From contig NZ_JOIY01000037.1 in NCBI RefSeq assembly GCF_000720185.1, positions 62,001-126,000 on the forward strand: 64,000 nt of DNA, given 5' to 3'. Both the position numbers and the translations under genes were made by a program. Of the stretch, positions 1 to 10,897 are shown piece by piece. Positions within the stretch are counted from its first letter, which is position 1. Each line of letters starts with the position of its first letter. The notes below the pieces were generated by a model that saw only the letters and a program-made list of their open reading frames with translations, ran no database searches and had not been told where the DNA came from. Source of the DNA: Streptomyces sp. NRRL S-340. Lineage in GTDB: Bacteria > Actinomycetota > Actinomycetes > Streptomycetales > Streptomycetaceae.

Positions 1-1
1 C

Positions 2-1234
2 GACCTGGGCCTCGCCCGCAACACGGTCGCCGACGCCTACGCCGACCTCGTCGCCGAGGGGTGGCTCACCGCCCGCCAGGGCTCGGGCACCCGCGTCGCG
101 GACCGGGCGCCGGCGGCCCCGCCCGGCGCGCCGCCCGGCCCGCGCCGCACCCCCCACCGTCCCCGGCACGACCTGCGCCCCGGCAGCCCCGACCTGGCCT
201 CCTTCCCCCGCGCCGAGTGGCTCAAGGCCGCCCGCCGCGCGCTGACCACCGCCCCCCACGACGCCTTCGGCTACGGCGACCCGCGCGGCCGTCCCGAACT
301 GCGCACCGCCCTCGCCGGCTACCTCGCCCGGGCGCGCGGCGTACGGACCGATCCCGAACACATCGTGGTGTGCGCCGGGTTCGCCCACGGCCTGCGGATC
401 CTCGGCGAGGTCCTGCGCGAGCGGGGGACGACCACCGTCGCCGTCGAGTCCTACGGCCTGGACCTGCACTGGGACATCCTGCACCGGTCCGGGCTGCGCA
501 CCCGCCCGCTGCCCTTCGACGAACGCGGCACCGTCATCGGTGACCCCGCGGACACCGGAGCGGTCCTGCTCACCCCCTCGCACCAGTTCCCGATGGGCGT
601 GGCGCTGCCGCCCGACCGCCGCGCCGCCGTCACGGACCGGGCGCGGCGCACGGGCGGGCTGATCCTGGAGGACGACTACGACGGCGAGTTCCGCTACGAC
701 CGCCAGCCGATCGGCGCCCTCCAGGGACTCGACCCCGACCACGTCGTCTACCTCGGCACGGCGAGCAAGTCCCTGGCCCCCGGGCTGCGCCTGGCCTGGA
801 TGGTGCTGCCGCCGTCGCTGGCGGAGGCGGCGGCCGGGGCCAAGGGCCACGCGGAGGTGTCGGGCGTGCTCGACCAGCTGACCCTGGCGGAGTTCATCAC
901 CTCCGGCGCCTACGACCGCCACGTGCGCGCGGCCCGCCTGCGCTACCGCCGCCGCCGTGACGCCCTGGTCGAGGCGCTGGCCGCCCTCGCCCCGCTGGTC
1001 CGTCCCACCGGCATCGCCGCCGGTCTGCACGCCGTCCTGCGCCTGCCCGCGGGCACCGAGCAGGGGGTGGTCCAGGCGGCCGCCTGGCAGGACCTCGCCC
1101 TCTACGGCCTCACCCGCTTCCGCCACGAGGCGGCCACCGTGCCGCCCCTGGACGCCCTGGTCGTCGGCTACGGCACCCCACCGGACCACGCCTGGACGGC
1201 AGCCCTGGACGCGCTGTGCCGGGTCCTGCCGTGA
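2..1234 (+). CDS. MocR/PdxR-type regulator (GntR HTH fused to aminotransferase-like domain), 5'-truncated by the window
   Basis: The frame is open from the first bases and starts inside the recognition half of a winged helix (LARNTVADAYADLVAEGW, then RQGSGTRV), typical of GntR regulators. The rest is a fold-type I aminotransferase-like domain with HQFPMGV, LEDDYDGEFRYDR and the PLP-lysine segment TASKSLAPGLRLAW. This is the MocR architecture, in which the PLP domain senses a vitamin B6 or amine ligand and the HTH usually controls a neighbouring or divergent gene. The first part of the HTH and the start codon lie outside the window, so the partner gene is not visible. The target is not predicted. 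Confidence 0.9.
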   Translation, partial: DLGLARNTVADAYADLVAEGWLTARQGSGTRVADRAPAAPPGAPPGPRRTPHRPRHDLRPGSPDLASFPRAEWLKAARRALTTAPHDAFGYGDPRGRPELRTALAGYLARARGVRTDPEHIVVCAGFAHGLRILGEVLRERGTTTVAVESYGLDLHWDILHRSGLRTRPLPFDERGTVIGDPADTGAVLLTPSHQFPMGVALPPDRRAAVTDRARRTGGLILEDDYDGEFRYDRQPIGALQGLDPDHVVYLGTASKSLAPGLRLAWMVLPPSLAEAAAGAKGHAEVSGVLDQLTLAEFITSGAYDRHVRAARLRYRRRRDALVEALAALAPLVRPTGIAAGLHAVLRLPAGTEQGVVQAAAWQDLALYGLTRFRHEAATVPPLDALVVGYGTPPDHAWTAALDALCRVLP

Positions 1235-1415
1235 CGACGACGGTGAGGACGTGCCTGCCGCGACGACGGTGAGGACGTGCCTGCCGTCATGCCGGTGAGG
1301 GCGGCCCTGCTGTCATGCCGGTGAGGGAGTGCCTGCGTGAGGACCGTGACGGCGTGCCTGCCGTGACGACGGTGACCTCGTGCCTGCCGTGAGCGGCGCG
1401 GTCCCGCGCGTGCCG
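1235..1415. repeat. 26-bp tandem repeat array, about seven units
   Basis: Starting on the base after the upstream stop codon there are two perfect adjacent 26-bp units (1235-1260 and 1261-1286) that end in GTGCCTGCCG. They are followed by five diverged units at 1287-1312, 1313-1337 (25 bp), 1338-1363, 1364-1389 and 1390-1415. The last codons of the upstream gene (ggtcctgccg) resemble the unit end, so the array may have grown from that gene's 3' end. It fills the gap between two convergent genes. No ORF or clear terminator is seen in it. Confidence 0.85.
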
Positions 1416-1426
1416 CGTGAGCACGC

Positions 1427-2302
1427 TCAGGCCGACCCGGCGGTCTCCTCCGCCGCCTCCTCCACCGGCGCCTCCCCGAACCGGGCCAGCGCCAGCGCCC
1501 CGGCCACCGCCACGGCGAAGCCGAGCACCGCCAGCCAGGCCAGGCCGTCGCGGGTGCGGTCCCCGAGCCACACCACGCCGACCGCCGCCGGGCCGATCGT
1601 CTCGCCGATGACCAGGCCCGCGGTGGCCGTCGTCACCGAGCCGCGCTGGAGGGCGGAGGTGAGCAGCAGGAAGGCCGCGCCCCCGCCCAGGACGAGGGCG
1701 TACGCCGCAGGGTTGGTGAACAGCGTCGCCGGGGCGAGCGAGTCGATCAGCCGCACCGTCACCTCCACCACGCCGAAACCGAGGCCCGCCCCCAGGCCGA
1801 GCAGCAGCGCCCGGCCCCGTTCGGGAAGGCGGCCGGCGACCGCGCCCAGGGCCAGCACGGCCAGACCGGCCGCGAGCATCGCCCACTTCAGCGCGGTGGA
1901 ACCGGCCTGGTCGCCCTCGGCGCCGGACGCCAGCCCGAGCATGCCCAGGCCGGCGCAGACCACCCCCACCGCGGCCCATTCGGTGCCGCTCAGCCGCACC
2001 CGCAGCAGCCGCGCCGCCACCACCGCCGTCACCGCCAGGCTGGAGGCCAGCGCAGCGCCCACGGCGTAGATCGGCAGGGACCGCAGGGCCACGATCTGCA
2101 GGAGGAACCCGATACCGTCCAGGCCGAGGCCCAGCAGGTAGCGCCACTGCCGCAGCGCCCGCAGCAGCAGCGCCGCGTCCCCGCCCGCCCCCGACTCCCC
2201 GTCGCCCGCACCGGCCGCCGCCCGGGCGGCGACCGCCTGGAAAACCGTCGCCGTACCGAAACACACCGCCGCGCCGAGCGCGCACACCATTCCAAAGAGC
2301 AC
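1427..2302 (-). CDS. DMT-superfamily (EamA-like) integral membrane transporter
   Basis: This 291-residue protein is almost entirely hydrophobic, with about ten predicted membrane segments in two halves. It starts MLFGMVCALGAAVCFGTATV, a typical first DMT helix with small residues, and has ARLLRVRLSGTEWAAVGVVCAG at the inter-repeat region. DMT permeases export or import small metabolites; the substrate cannot be told. The C-terminal tail is short and acidic (EAPVEEAAEETAGSA). It is convergent with the MocR gene across the tandem repeat and divergent from the lipoprotein gene at 2497, with 194 bp between them that should hold both promoters. Confidence 0.8.
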   Translation of the reverse strand: MLFGMVCALGAAVCFGTATVFQAVAARAAAGAGDGESGAGGDAALLLRALRQWRYLLGLGLDGIGFLLQIVALRSLPIYAVGAALASSLAVTAVVAARLLRVRLSGTEWAAVGVVCAGLGMLGLASGAEGDQAGSTALKWAMLAAGLAVLALGAVAGRLPERGRALLLGLGAGLGFGVVEVTVRLIDSLAPATLFTNPAAYALVLGGGAAFLLLTSALQRGSVTTATAGLVIGETIGPAAVGVVWLGDRTRDGLAWLAVLGFAVAVAGALALARFGEAPVEEAAEETAGSA

Positions 2303-2496
2303 GAAGCGACTGTAGGGGAGCGGGCGAGGGCGGGGCCGCCCGCACCGGCGTTCTCACCGCTCTCTAGGCTGTCGGACGCCGCGTCTGACAGGAACCGGCC
2401 AAACGCGAACCGGCCGGCGGACGACGGCGACAGGAACGGCCACGGCACCAGCGGCAACGGCCGTGGCCACGGCAACGGCAACGGGGAGACACGGAC

Positions 2497-2853
2497 ATGG
2501 CGGACACACGCCGGCGGCTTCGCTCGGGAGCGGTCGTGCTCGGCGGCATGGGACTGCTCGCGAGCGCGCTCACCGCCTGCTCCTCCGACCCGGACAAGCG
2601 GTGCGTCGACCGTGACAGCTACTCCCTCTCCAAGGGCTACCGGGTCATCGCCGACAAGAACTGCAAGTCGGCCAAGTCCTCCTCCCACGCCACCTGGTAC
2701 TACGGCGGCAAGAAGAGCGGCGGCTGGGTCGAGGGCGGCTCGTTCACCAAGCCGCGCAAGGGCTCCGGCGGGTCGGGATCCGGTTCCGGCGGCGGTCACG
2801 GCGGTGTCGACCGCGGCGGCTTCGGCGGCGGCCACGGCAAGTCCGGCGGCTGA
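2497..2853 (+). CDS. Small Gly/Ser-rich lipoprotein
   Basis: A 118-residue protein with a basic N terminus, a hydrophobic stretch (VVLGGMGLLASALTAC) and a lipobox ending LTAC, so it should be lipid-anchored outside the membrane. The short mature part contains CVDRDSY, NCKS and ATWYYGGKK, then a low-complexity Gly/Ser/His tail. The next gene starts 8 bp after its stop, which implies one transcript with the ATP-grasp enzyme. In enterobacteria the GspS-like YgiC is also encoded beside a small cysteine-containing envelope protein, YgiB (DUF1190). The pairing is similar, but I cannot show homology to YgiB. Function unknown. Confidence 0.75.
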   Translation: MADTRRRLRSGAVVLGGMGLLASALTACSSDPDKRCVDRDSYSLSKGYRVIADKNCKSAKSSSHATWYYGGKKSGGWVEGGSFTKPRKGSGGSGSGSGGGHGGVDRGGFGGGHGKSGG

Positions 2854-2861
2854 GGCCGGGC

Positions 2862-4136
2862 ATGGAGCGCCGCACCCTCGAACCCCGGCCCGGCTGGCAG
2901 GAGACCGTCGAGGCGCAGGGACTGATCTACCCGCTCACCCTCCCGCCGGACTTCGAGGCCGCCCGCGCCGCGGGGACCCCCGTCCCCGCCGGCGCCTGGG
3001 TGCCCTACTGGGACGAGAGCGCCTGCTACGTCTTCACGCTCCCCGAGGTGGAGGCGCTGGAGGACGTCGTCGAGGAACTGCACCGCATGTGCCTGGCCGC
3101 GGCCGGCCACATCGTCACCACCGGCCGCTTCGCCGACCTCGGCATCACCGACCCCCGGGTCGCCGCGGCCGTCACCGAGGCCTGGCACCGGCGCGCCGAA
3201 CTCCCCTCCGTCTACGGCCGGTTCGACCTGCGCTACGACGGCACGGGTCCGGCCAAGATGCTGGAGTACAACGCGGACACCCCGACCTCGCTGGTCGAGG
3301 CCGCCTCGCCCCAGTGGTTCTGGATGGAGGACCGCTTCCCGGGCGCCGACCAGTGGAACTCCCTGCACGACCGCCTCGTCGCCGCCTGGCGGAAACAGGC
3401 CCGCCTGCTCCCGCCGGGCAGCCCGCTGCACTTCGCGCACTCCGCCGAGGACGAACTCGGTGAGGACCTGATGACGGTCGCCTACCTGAAGGAGACCGCC
3501 GAGCAGGCCGGGCTGGACACCGAGTGGATCTCCATGGAGGAGATCGGCTGGGACCCGCTGTCCGGCCGCTTCGTCGACAACGGCCTGCGCTTCATCCGCA
3601 GCATCTTCAAGCTCTACCCCTGGGAGTGGCTGACCGCCGACCGCTTCGCGGGTCACGTCCTGGACACCCTGGACAACGGCGGCGGCACCGGATCCACCCT
3701 GTGGATCGAGCCCGCCTGGAAGATGCTGCTGAGCAACAAGGCGCTGCTGGCGATCCTCGAGCCCGCCTGGAAGATGCTGCTGAGCAACAAGGCGCTGCTG
3801 GCGATCCTCTGGGAGCTGTATCCGGGCCACCCGAACCTGCTCCCCGCCTACCTGGACGGCCCGCGCGAACTGGCGGACACCACCGGCTACGCCGCCAAAC
3901 CGCTGCTCGGCCGCGAGGGCGCCGGAGTGACCCTGCACACACCGGGCGCCGCACCCGTCCTGCGCGACGAACCCTGCTGCTACCAGGCCCTCGCGCCGCT
4001 GCCCGCCTTCGACGGCAACCACGTCGTCCTCGGTGCCTGGGTCGTCGAGGACGAGTCCGCCGGCCTCGGCATCCGGGAGTCGTCCGGCCTGATCACGGAC
4101 GAGTACGCGCGGTTCCTCCCGCACGTGATCCTCTGA
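2862..4136 (+). CDS. Glutathionylspermidine synthase-like ATP-grasp protein (YgiC/YjfC type)
   Basis: A 424-residue member of the GspS C-terminal ATP-grasp family. Seen are the N-terminal MERRTLEPRPGWQETVEAQG, YNADTPTSLVEA in the ATP/substrate region, WIEPAWKMLLSNKALL and the C-terminal GREGAGVTLH and LGAWVVEDESAGLGIRES. It has no amidase domain, so it is a stand-alone ligase whose amine and acid substrates are unknown. Residues 283-299 (EPAWKMLLSNKALLAIL) are repeated exactly once more in tandem, adding 17 residues to one of the most conserved segments of the family. That could damage the fold or active site. It is probably cotranscribed with the lipoprotein gene just upstream. The start ATG lacks a strong SD and may be coupled. 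Confidence 0.85.
   Translation: MERRTLEPRPGWQETVEAQGLIYPLTLPPDFEAARAAGTPVPAGAWVPYWDESACYVFTLPEVEALEDVVEELHRMCLAAAGHIVTTGRFADLGITDPRVAAAVTEAWHRRAELPSVYGRFDLRYDGTGPAKMLEYNADTPTSLVEAASPQWFWMEDRFPGADQWNSLHDRLVAAWRKQARLLPPGSPLHFAHSAEDELGEDLMTVAYLKETAEQAGLDTEWISMEEIGWDPLSGRFVDNGLRFIRSIFKLYPWEWLTADRFAGHVLDTLDNGGGTGSTLWIEPAWKMLLSNKALLAILEPAWKMLLSNKALLAILWELYPGHPNLLPAYLDGPRELADTTGYAAKPLLGREGAGVTLHTPGAAPVLRDEPCCYQALAPLPAFDGNHVVLGAWVVEDESAGLGIRESSGLITDEYARFLPHVIL
3708..3809 (+). repeat. Exact 51-bp in-frame tandem duplication inside the ATP-grasp gene
   Basis: Bases 3708-3758 and 3759-3809 are identical over 51 bp and encode the same 17 residues twice. The reading frame is kept. The lack of any difference between copies implies a recent event, or an assembly or sequencing artefact. 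Confidence 0.95.
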
Positions 4137-4724
4137 CCGTCCGCGGCACGGCTGGAGGACATGGCCGAGGCCGCGCGGACAGCCGTGGAGCGGCTCGTCC
4201 ACGGCGGCCGGTCCGGCGCGCTCCCGGTCCGGCGCGCTCCGGTCCGGCGCGCTCCCGGCCCGGCCGGGCCCGGCGCGCGCCGGCCGCGGCCGGCGCCGCC
4301 TGGAAGCCCCTCTCGCGGACGCGCCGCACGACCGCGCGGGCCGTCGGCCGGCCGGGCCCGTCCGCCGGGCTCCGGGCCCTGGCCAGGGCGTCGGTGCCGG
4401 CGCCGAGGACCCGGTGGCCGGAGGCGGTGCGCCCGGCCGGCGGGGAGAGGCGGCCGCCCGCGGAGGCGCGGATCCTGCCGCACCGGTACCCCGCCGACCG
4501 CGCCGGCCCGCCGCCGCGCACTCCGCCCTCCAGCAGCCCCTCCGTCCGTCCCTCCATCCAGCCCTTCCCTCCCGGTTGAGACTTTCCGGACCCCGGCCCC
4601 GGTCGACCAGCCGGAAAGGCGTCCGAAGTCCCAAGAAGCACCTGAATGAAACAATGGAGACCACAGGCTCACACAGGCCCGGACGCCCATGCGCCCGGGT
4701 CCCGCCCGAGGGGAGACGACGGAC
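4137..4724. other. 588-bp intergenic region with GC-rich triplicate repeat
   Basis: No convincing gene is seen on either strand. The region holds three tandem 15-16 bp copies of GGTCCGGCGCGCTCC (4210-4225, 4226-4240, 4241-4256), followed by very GC-rich palindromic sequence that may terminate the ATP-grasp transcript. An inverted repeat CTTTCCGG/CCGGAAAG lies at 4582-4589 and 4611-4618. The last 80 bp become less GC-rich (aatgaaacaatgg) and may contain the promoter for the small gene at 4725. Confidence 0.5.
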
Positions 4725-4922
4725 GTGAAGTTCCTGCTCGAAGTCACGGTGGACGACGCGCTGCCGGCCGAGGACAAGGCGCGCGAACTGGGCCGCATCC
4801 TGCGGTACTGGGGCGGCAACCTCCACCACTACGCACTCGTCCCCGGCGACGGCTCACCGATCCACGACTCCGCCTTCCAGGAGGTCGGCCACTGGCGCGT
4901 CGCCGGCGCCGCCGGCGCCTGA
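4725..4922 (+). CDS. Conserved-looking 65-residue small protein, function unknown
   Basis: The GTG start is chosen because a GAGGGGAGA purine-rich SD lies about 10 bp upstream and the protein then begins MKFLLEVTVDD, a natural beta-strand start. The short protein (EDKARELGRILRYWGGNLHHYALVPGDGSPIHDSAFQEVGHWRV) has alternating strand and helix character, no membrane segment and normal Streptomyces codon bias. It lies upstream of the glyA riboswitch leader. No family recognised. Confidence 0.6.
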   Translation: MKFLLEVTVDDALPAEDKARELGRILRYWGGNLHHYALVPGDGSPIHDSAFQEVGHWRVAGAAGA

Positions 4923-4985
4923 CCCCCCGGCTCGCATGGTGGACGCCGCGGCGTGACCGTGCGGGCCGCCCGGTAGGCTGACCTG

Positions 4986-5092
4986 CGGGCCGTGACTGGC
5001 GCGCTGGGCCCTGGCGTGGTGCCGGGGATCCGAAGATGGACCGACCATCGGGAAGCGGCCCGAGCAGAACGTGTGCCGTGCGCCTGGGCCGT
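4986..5092 (+). ncRNA. ZTP (pfl) riboswitch in the glyA leader
   Basis: The leader contains the conserved ZTP-aptamer blocks in order: GGGCCGTGACTGGCG (4987-5001), a variable stem, GGGAAGCGGC near 5050, and CCGTGCGCCTGGGCC (5076-5090), whose loop forms the pseudoknot partner. This arrangement is that of the pfl motif, which binds ZTP/ZMP (AICAR nucleotides), signals of low 10-formyl-tetrahydrofolate, and is known upstream of glyA, folD and purine genes in actinobacteria. It lies about 40 bp before the glyA start, so control of translation or transcription elongation of glyA is expected. A covariance-model scan would settle the exact ends. Confidence 0.85.
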
Positions 5093-5130
5093 ACCGTGAA
5101 CGCCGAACGCCACGTCCGGAGGTCCCCGAG

Positions 5131-8041
<2,911 letters not shown>

Positions 8042-8297
8042 GGCGCACCCCCGCTCGCACCCGTCGCGGGCCGAGCGCCGTACATCACTGCGGCTGCGCC
8101 TGCCCATCGCGGGTCCGTGGTCGTACAGTCGATAGCCGGACGGCCGGGACGAAACGGCCGGGAACGCACGCGACCGCGCGAGGCCGCCGGGCCACGCAGG
8201 ACCGCACGCGACCGGGCGGGGCCGCACCAGAGCACGCCGGACGCACGCGGGAGCGCACGAGACCGGCGGGCCGGGGCGAGAGACACGACAGAGGACA

Positions 8298-8315
8298 GCC
8301 TGCTCGACAGCAGGC
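8298..8315 (+). other. Small hairpin in the leader of the RNA-ligase-like gene
   Basis: GCCTGCT-CGAC-AGCAGGC forms a perfect 7-bp stem with a four-base loop, ending 24 bp before the GTG start at 8339. It could be a leader structure or a weak terminator of trpS readthrough. The rest of the 8042-8338 gap contains short repeats of GCACGCGACCG and no gene. Confidence 0.5.
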
Positions 8316-8338
8316 ACGGCACGACGACAGGAGACGAC

Positions 8339-8920
8339 GTGGGGACCGTAACGATCGGCGTGTCGATCGCGGTCCCGGAGCCCCACGGCAGCCTGCTCCA
8401 GGAGCGGCGCGCGGGCTTCGGCGACGCCGCGGCTCACAAGATCCCCACGCACGTCACACTGCTGCCGCCGACCGAGGTGGACCGCGCCGAGCTGCCGGCC
8501 GTCGAGGCCCACCTGACCGAGGTGGCGGCGGCCGGGCGGCCGTTCACGATGCGGCTGTCCGGCACCGACACCTTCCGGCCGCTGTCACCGGTGGTGTACG
8601 TCCGGGTCGTCGAGGGCGCCGAGGCGTGCAGCCGGTTGCAGGAGCGGGTGCGCGACGCCTCCGGGCCGGTGGCCCGCGAACTCCAGTTCCCCTACCACCC
8701 GCACGTCACCGTGGCGCACGGCATCGAGGAGGCGGCGATGGACCGCGCCTTCGAGGAACTCGCCGGGTACGAGGCCGAGTGGCCGTGCACCGGCTTCGCC
8801 CTGCACGAGCAGGGCCCCGACGGAGTGTGGCGCAAGCTGCGCGAGTTCTCCTTCGGCGGCCGTACGGTGGTGCCCCCGCAGGCGGCCCCCGTGGACCGCG
8901 GCACCCTGCCCGCCCGGTAG
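8339..8920 (+). CDS. 2'-5' RNA ligase (2H phosphoesterase) family protein
   Basis: A 193-residue protein with the two HxT signatures of the 2H phosphoesterase fold: THVTLLPP near residue 38 and PHVTVAHG near residue 122. These histidines hydrolyse or form 2'-5' or cyclic phosphodiester bonds in RNA or nucleotides. The physiological substrate in Streptomyces is unknown. GTG 8339 is chosen because AGGAGA lies 7 bp upstream. The C terminus (APVDRGTLPAR) is disordered-looking. It is convergent with the SDR gene; the two stops are 11 bp apart. Confidence 0.85.
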   Translation: MGTVTIGVSIAVPEPHGSLLQERRAGFGDAAAHKIPTHVTLLPPTEVDRAELPAVEAHLTEVAAAGRPFTMRLSGTDTFRPLSPVVYVRVVEGAEACSRLQERVRDASGPVARELQFPYHPHVTVAHGIEEAAMDRAFEELAGYEAEWPCTGFALHEQGPDGVWRKLREFSFGGRTVVPPQAAPVDRGTLPAR

Positions 8921-8931
8921 GGGACCCTCCG

Positions 8932-9780
8932 CTACAGCGGCAGCCGCCGGTACACCCCGCGCGGCAGGTGCCGCAGCGCCGTCGTCACCACGCGCAGGAC
9001 GCCGGGCACCCACACCGTCTCCGAGCGCCGCCGCAGGCCCAGTTCGACGGCGGTCGCGACCTCCTCGGGCGTGCTCGCCAGCGGCGGCACCGCCCGGCCT
9101 TCGGTGGCGCGGGACCGTACGAACCCGGGGCGGACGACCATGACGTGCACACCCGTCCCGTACAGCGCGTCGCCCAGCCCCTGGGTGAAGGTGTCCAGGC
9201 CCGCCTTGCTGGAGCCGTAGATGAAGTCGCTGCGGCGGGCCCGCTCGGCGGCGACGGAGGAGAGCACGACCAGCGAGCCGTGCCCCTGGTTCTGCAGGGC
9301 CCGCGCGGCCACCAGGCCCGCCGAGACCGCCCCCGTGTAGTTGGTCTGGGCGACGTGCACCGCGTTCAGCGGCTCCCTCTCGTCGTACGCCTGGTCGCCG
9401 AGGACGCCGAAGGCGAGCAGCACCATGTCGATGCCGCCCTCGGCGAAGACCTTGCCCAGCACGGCTTCGTGGGCACCGCAGTCGAGTGCCTCGAAGGCGA
9501 CGGTGCGCACCTGCGCGCCCAGGACGCGCAGGTGGGCCGCCTCCTCCTCCAGGGCGGGCGAGGGGCGGCCCGCCAGCCACACCGTGCGGGTGCGGCGCGC
9601 GATCAGCCGGCGGACGGTGGCGAGCGCGACCGAGGAGGTGCCGCCGAGCACGAGCACGGAGCGGGGGAGCCGGCCGGCCTCGGCGCGCCCGCCGAGGCCG
9701 TCGAGGCCGGCGAGGGCCGCGGGCGGCAGGAGACGGCGGAGACGGGGCGGACGGGGCAGCGGCCCCGGGGCATCCTTCAC
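8932..9780 (-). CDS. SDR-family oxidoreductase, DprE2-like
   Basis: A 282-residue short-chain dehydrogenase. The Rossmann dinucleotide motif is SVLVLGGTSSVALATVRRL, the strand LAFGVLGDQ ends the cofactor half, and the catalytic Ser and YxxxK are in VVLSSVAAERARRSDFIYGSSKAG. The overall pattern is like decaprenylphosphoryl-2-keto-erythro-pentose reductase (DprE2), which completes epimerisation of the polyprenyl ribose donor. No DprE1 flavoprotein is adjacent, so the exact reaction is unproven. GTG 9780 is the most upstream start giving a sensible N terminus (MKDAPGPLPRPP). No clear SD is seen and the leader may be very short. Divergent from the YihY gene with 86 bp between. Confidence 0.8.
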   Translation of the reverse strand: MKDAPGPLPRPPRLRRLLPPAALAGLDGLGGRAEAGRLPRSVLVLGGTSSVALATVRRLIARRTRTVWLAGRPSPALEEEAAHLRVLGAQVRTVAFEALDCGAHEAVLGKVFAEGGIDMVLLAFGVLGDQAYDEREPLNAVHVAQTNYTGAVSAGLVAARALQNQGHGSLVVLSSVAAERARRSDFIYGSSKAGLDTFTQGLGDALYGTGVHVMVVRPGFVRSRATEGRAVPPLASTPEEVATAVELGLRRRSETVWVPGVLRVVTTALRHLPRGVYRRLPL

Positions 9781-9866
9781 GGCAGACGACTGTATCGCCC
9801 GCTTATGGGCGTTCTGTCGTAGAAACGCGGTGTTGGCGCGGTCCCGGAACGGGCACAAGTCGCTGC

Positions 9867-10811
9867 ATGGACTGGCTGAAGAACCTCCCCGTGATCGGCC
9901 CGTGGCTGGCACGTCTGATGCGTACGCACGCGTGGCGGTCGTACGAGCGCCTGGACCGGGTGAAATGGACTCGGCTCGCCGCCGCCATGACGTTCGTCAG
10001 CTTCATCGCGCTGTTCCCGCTGCTGACGCTGGCCGCTGCGATCGGCACGGCCACTCTCAGCCCCAAGCAGCAGCACACGCTCGAGGGCAAGATCGCCCAG
10101 CAGTTCCCGGGCCTCGGCGACCAGCTGCACATCAGTTCCCTGGCGCAGAACGCGGGCACCGTCGGGATCATCGCGGCCGCCGCCCTGCTGTTCACCGGCA
10201 TGGGCTGGGTCGGTCAGATGCGCGACTGCCTGCGGGCGGTGTGGGAGCTGCCGGACGCCGAGAAGAACCCGGTGGTGAGCAAGCTCCAGGACGCGGGGAT
10301 CCTCGTCGGCTTCGGCGGCGCGGTGGTCGTCACGCTCGCCGTCTCCACCGTCGCCTCGGCCGCCGTCGGGTGGACGTCACGGCAGTTCGGCCTGGGCGAG
10401 GACGGCGCGGGCAGCGTGGTGCTGCGCGTCATCGCCTTCGCCGTCGCCGTCCTCGCCGACTTCCTGGTGCTGCTCTACGTCCTCACCCTGCTGCCCGGCG
10501 TCGAGCCGCCGCGCCGCCGGCTGCTGGTCGCCGCGCTGCTCGGGGCGATCGGCTTCGAGCTGCTGAAGCTGCTGCTCAGCGGCTACATCCAGGGGGTGGC
10601 GGCGAAGAGCATGTACGGCGCGTTCGGGGTCCCCGTCGCCCTGCTGCTGTGGATGAACTTCACGTCCAAGCTGGTCCTGTACTGCTCGTCCTGGACCGCG
10701 ACCGGCAGCGCGCCGGACACCGGCGGGGCCCGGCCCGGTGACGGCGGCGCGGCCGGGCCGGGCGACGGCGGCGACGGCACGGGGGACGCCCGCCGGCCGG
10801 CCCCGGCGTAG
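9867..10811 (+). CDS. YihY/BrkB-family inner membrane protein
   Basis: A 314-residue polytopic protein. It opens with an amphipathic segment (MDWLKNLPVIGPWLARLMRT) and then about six membrane spans, including FVSFIALFPLLTLAAAIGTA, GIIAAAALLFTGMGWVGQ and VLADFLVLLYVLTLLPG, with YGAFGVPVALLLWMNF before the last span, all typical of YihY (once mislabelled ribonuclease BN). The C-terminal tail from about residue 280 is Gly/Asp-rich and disordered. Molecular function of the family is still poorly defined. Located divergently from the SDR gene and convergent with the carboxypeptidase. Confidence 0.85.
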   Translation: MDWLKNLPVIGPWLARLMRTHAWRSYERLDRVKWTRLAAAMTFVSFIALFPLLTLAAAIGTATLSPKQQHTLEGKIAQQFPGLGDQLHISSLAQNAGTVGIIAAAALLFTGMGWVGQMRDCLRAVWELPDAEKNPVVSKLQDAGILVGFGGAVVVTLAVSTVASAAVGWTSRQFGLGEDGAGSVVLRVIAFAVAVLADFLVLLYVLTLLPGVEPPRRRLLVAALLGAIGFELLKLLLSGYIQGVAAKSMYGAFGVPVALLLWMNFTSKLVLYCSSWTATGSAPDTGGARPGDGGAAGPGDGGDGTGDARRPAPA

Positions 10812-10897
10812 CGGCCGCGGCAGGACGCTCCGGCGGGGCCTTCCGGCGGGATCTTCCGGTGCGGCCCTCAAAGTCCGGGTCGGTCCCGGCGGCCGGC

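Noticed and set aside
1235..1415. CRISPR array
   Set aside because: Units are contiguous 26-bp tandem repeats with no spacers and no cas genes nearby.
2029..2835. Long minus-strand frame of 268 codons over the lipoprotein gene
   Set aside because: High-GC shadow frame; the DMT and lipoprotein genes explain the DNA with proper codon bias.
4137..4724. Minus- and plus-strand frames of 100-280 codons in the gap before the small gene at 4725
   Set aside because: They cover triplicated GC-rich sequence and parts of the neighbouring genes; no conserved domain or start signal.
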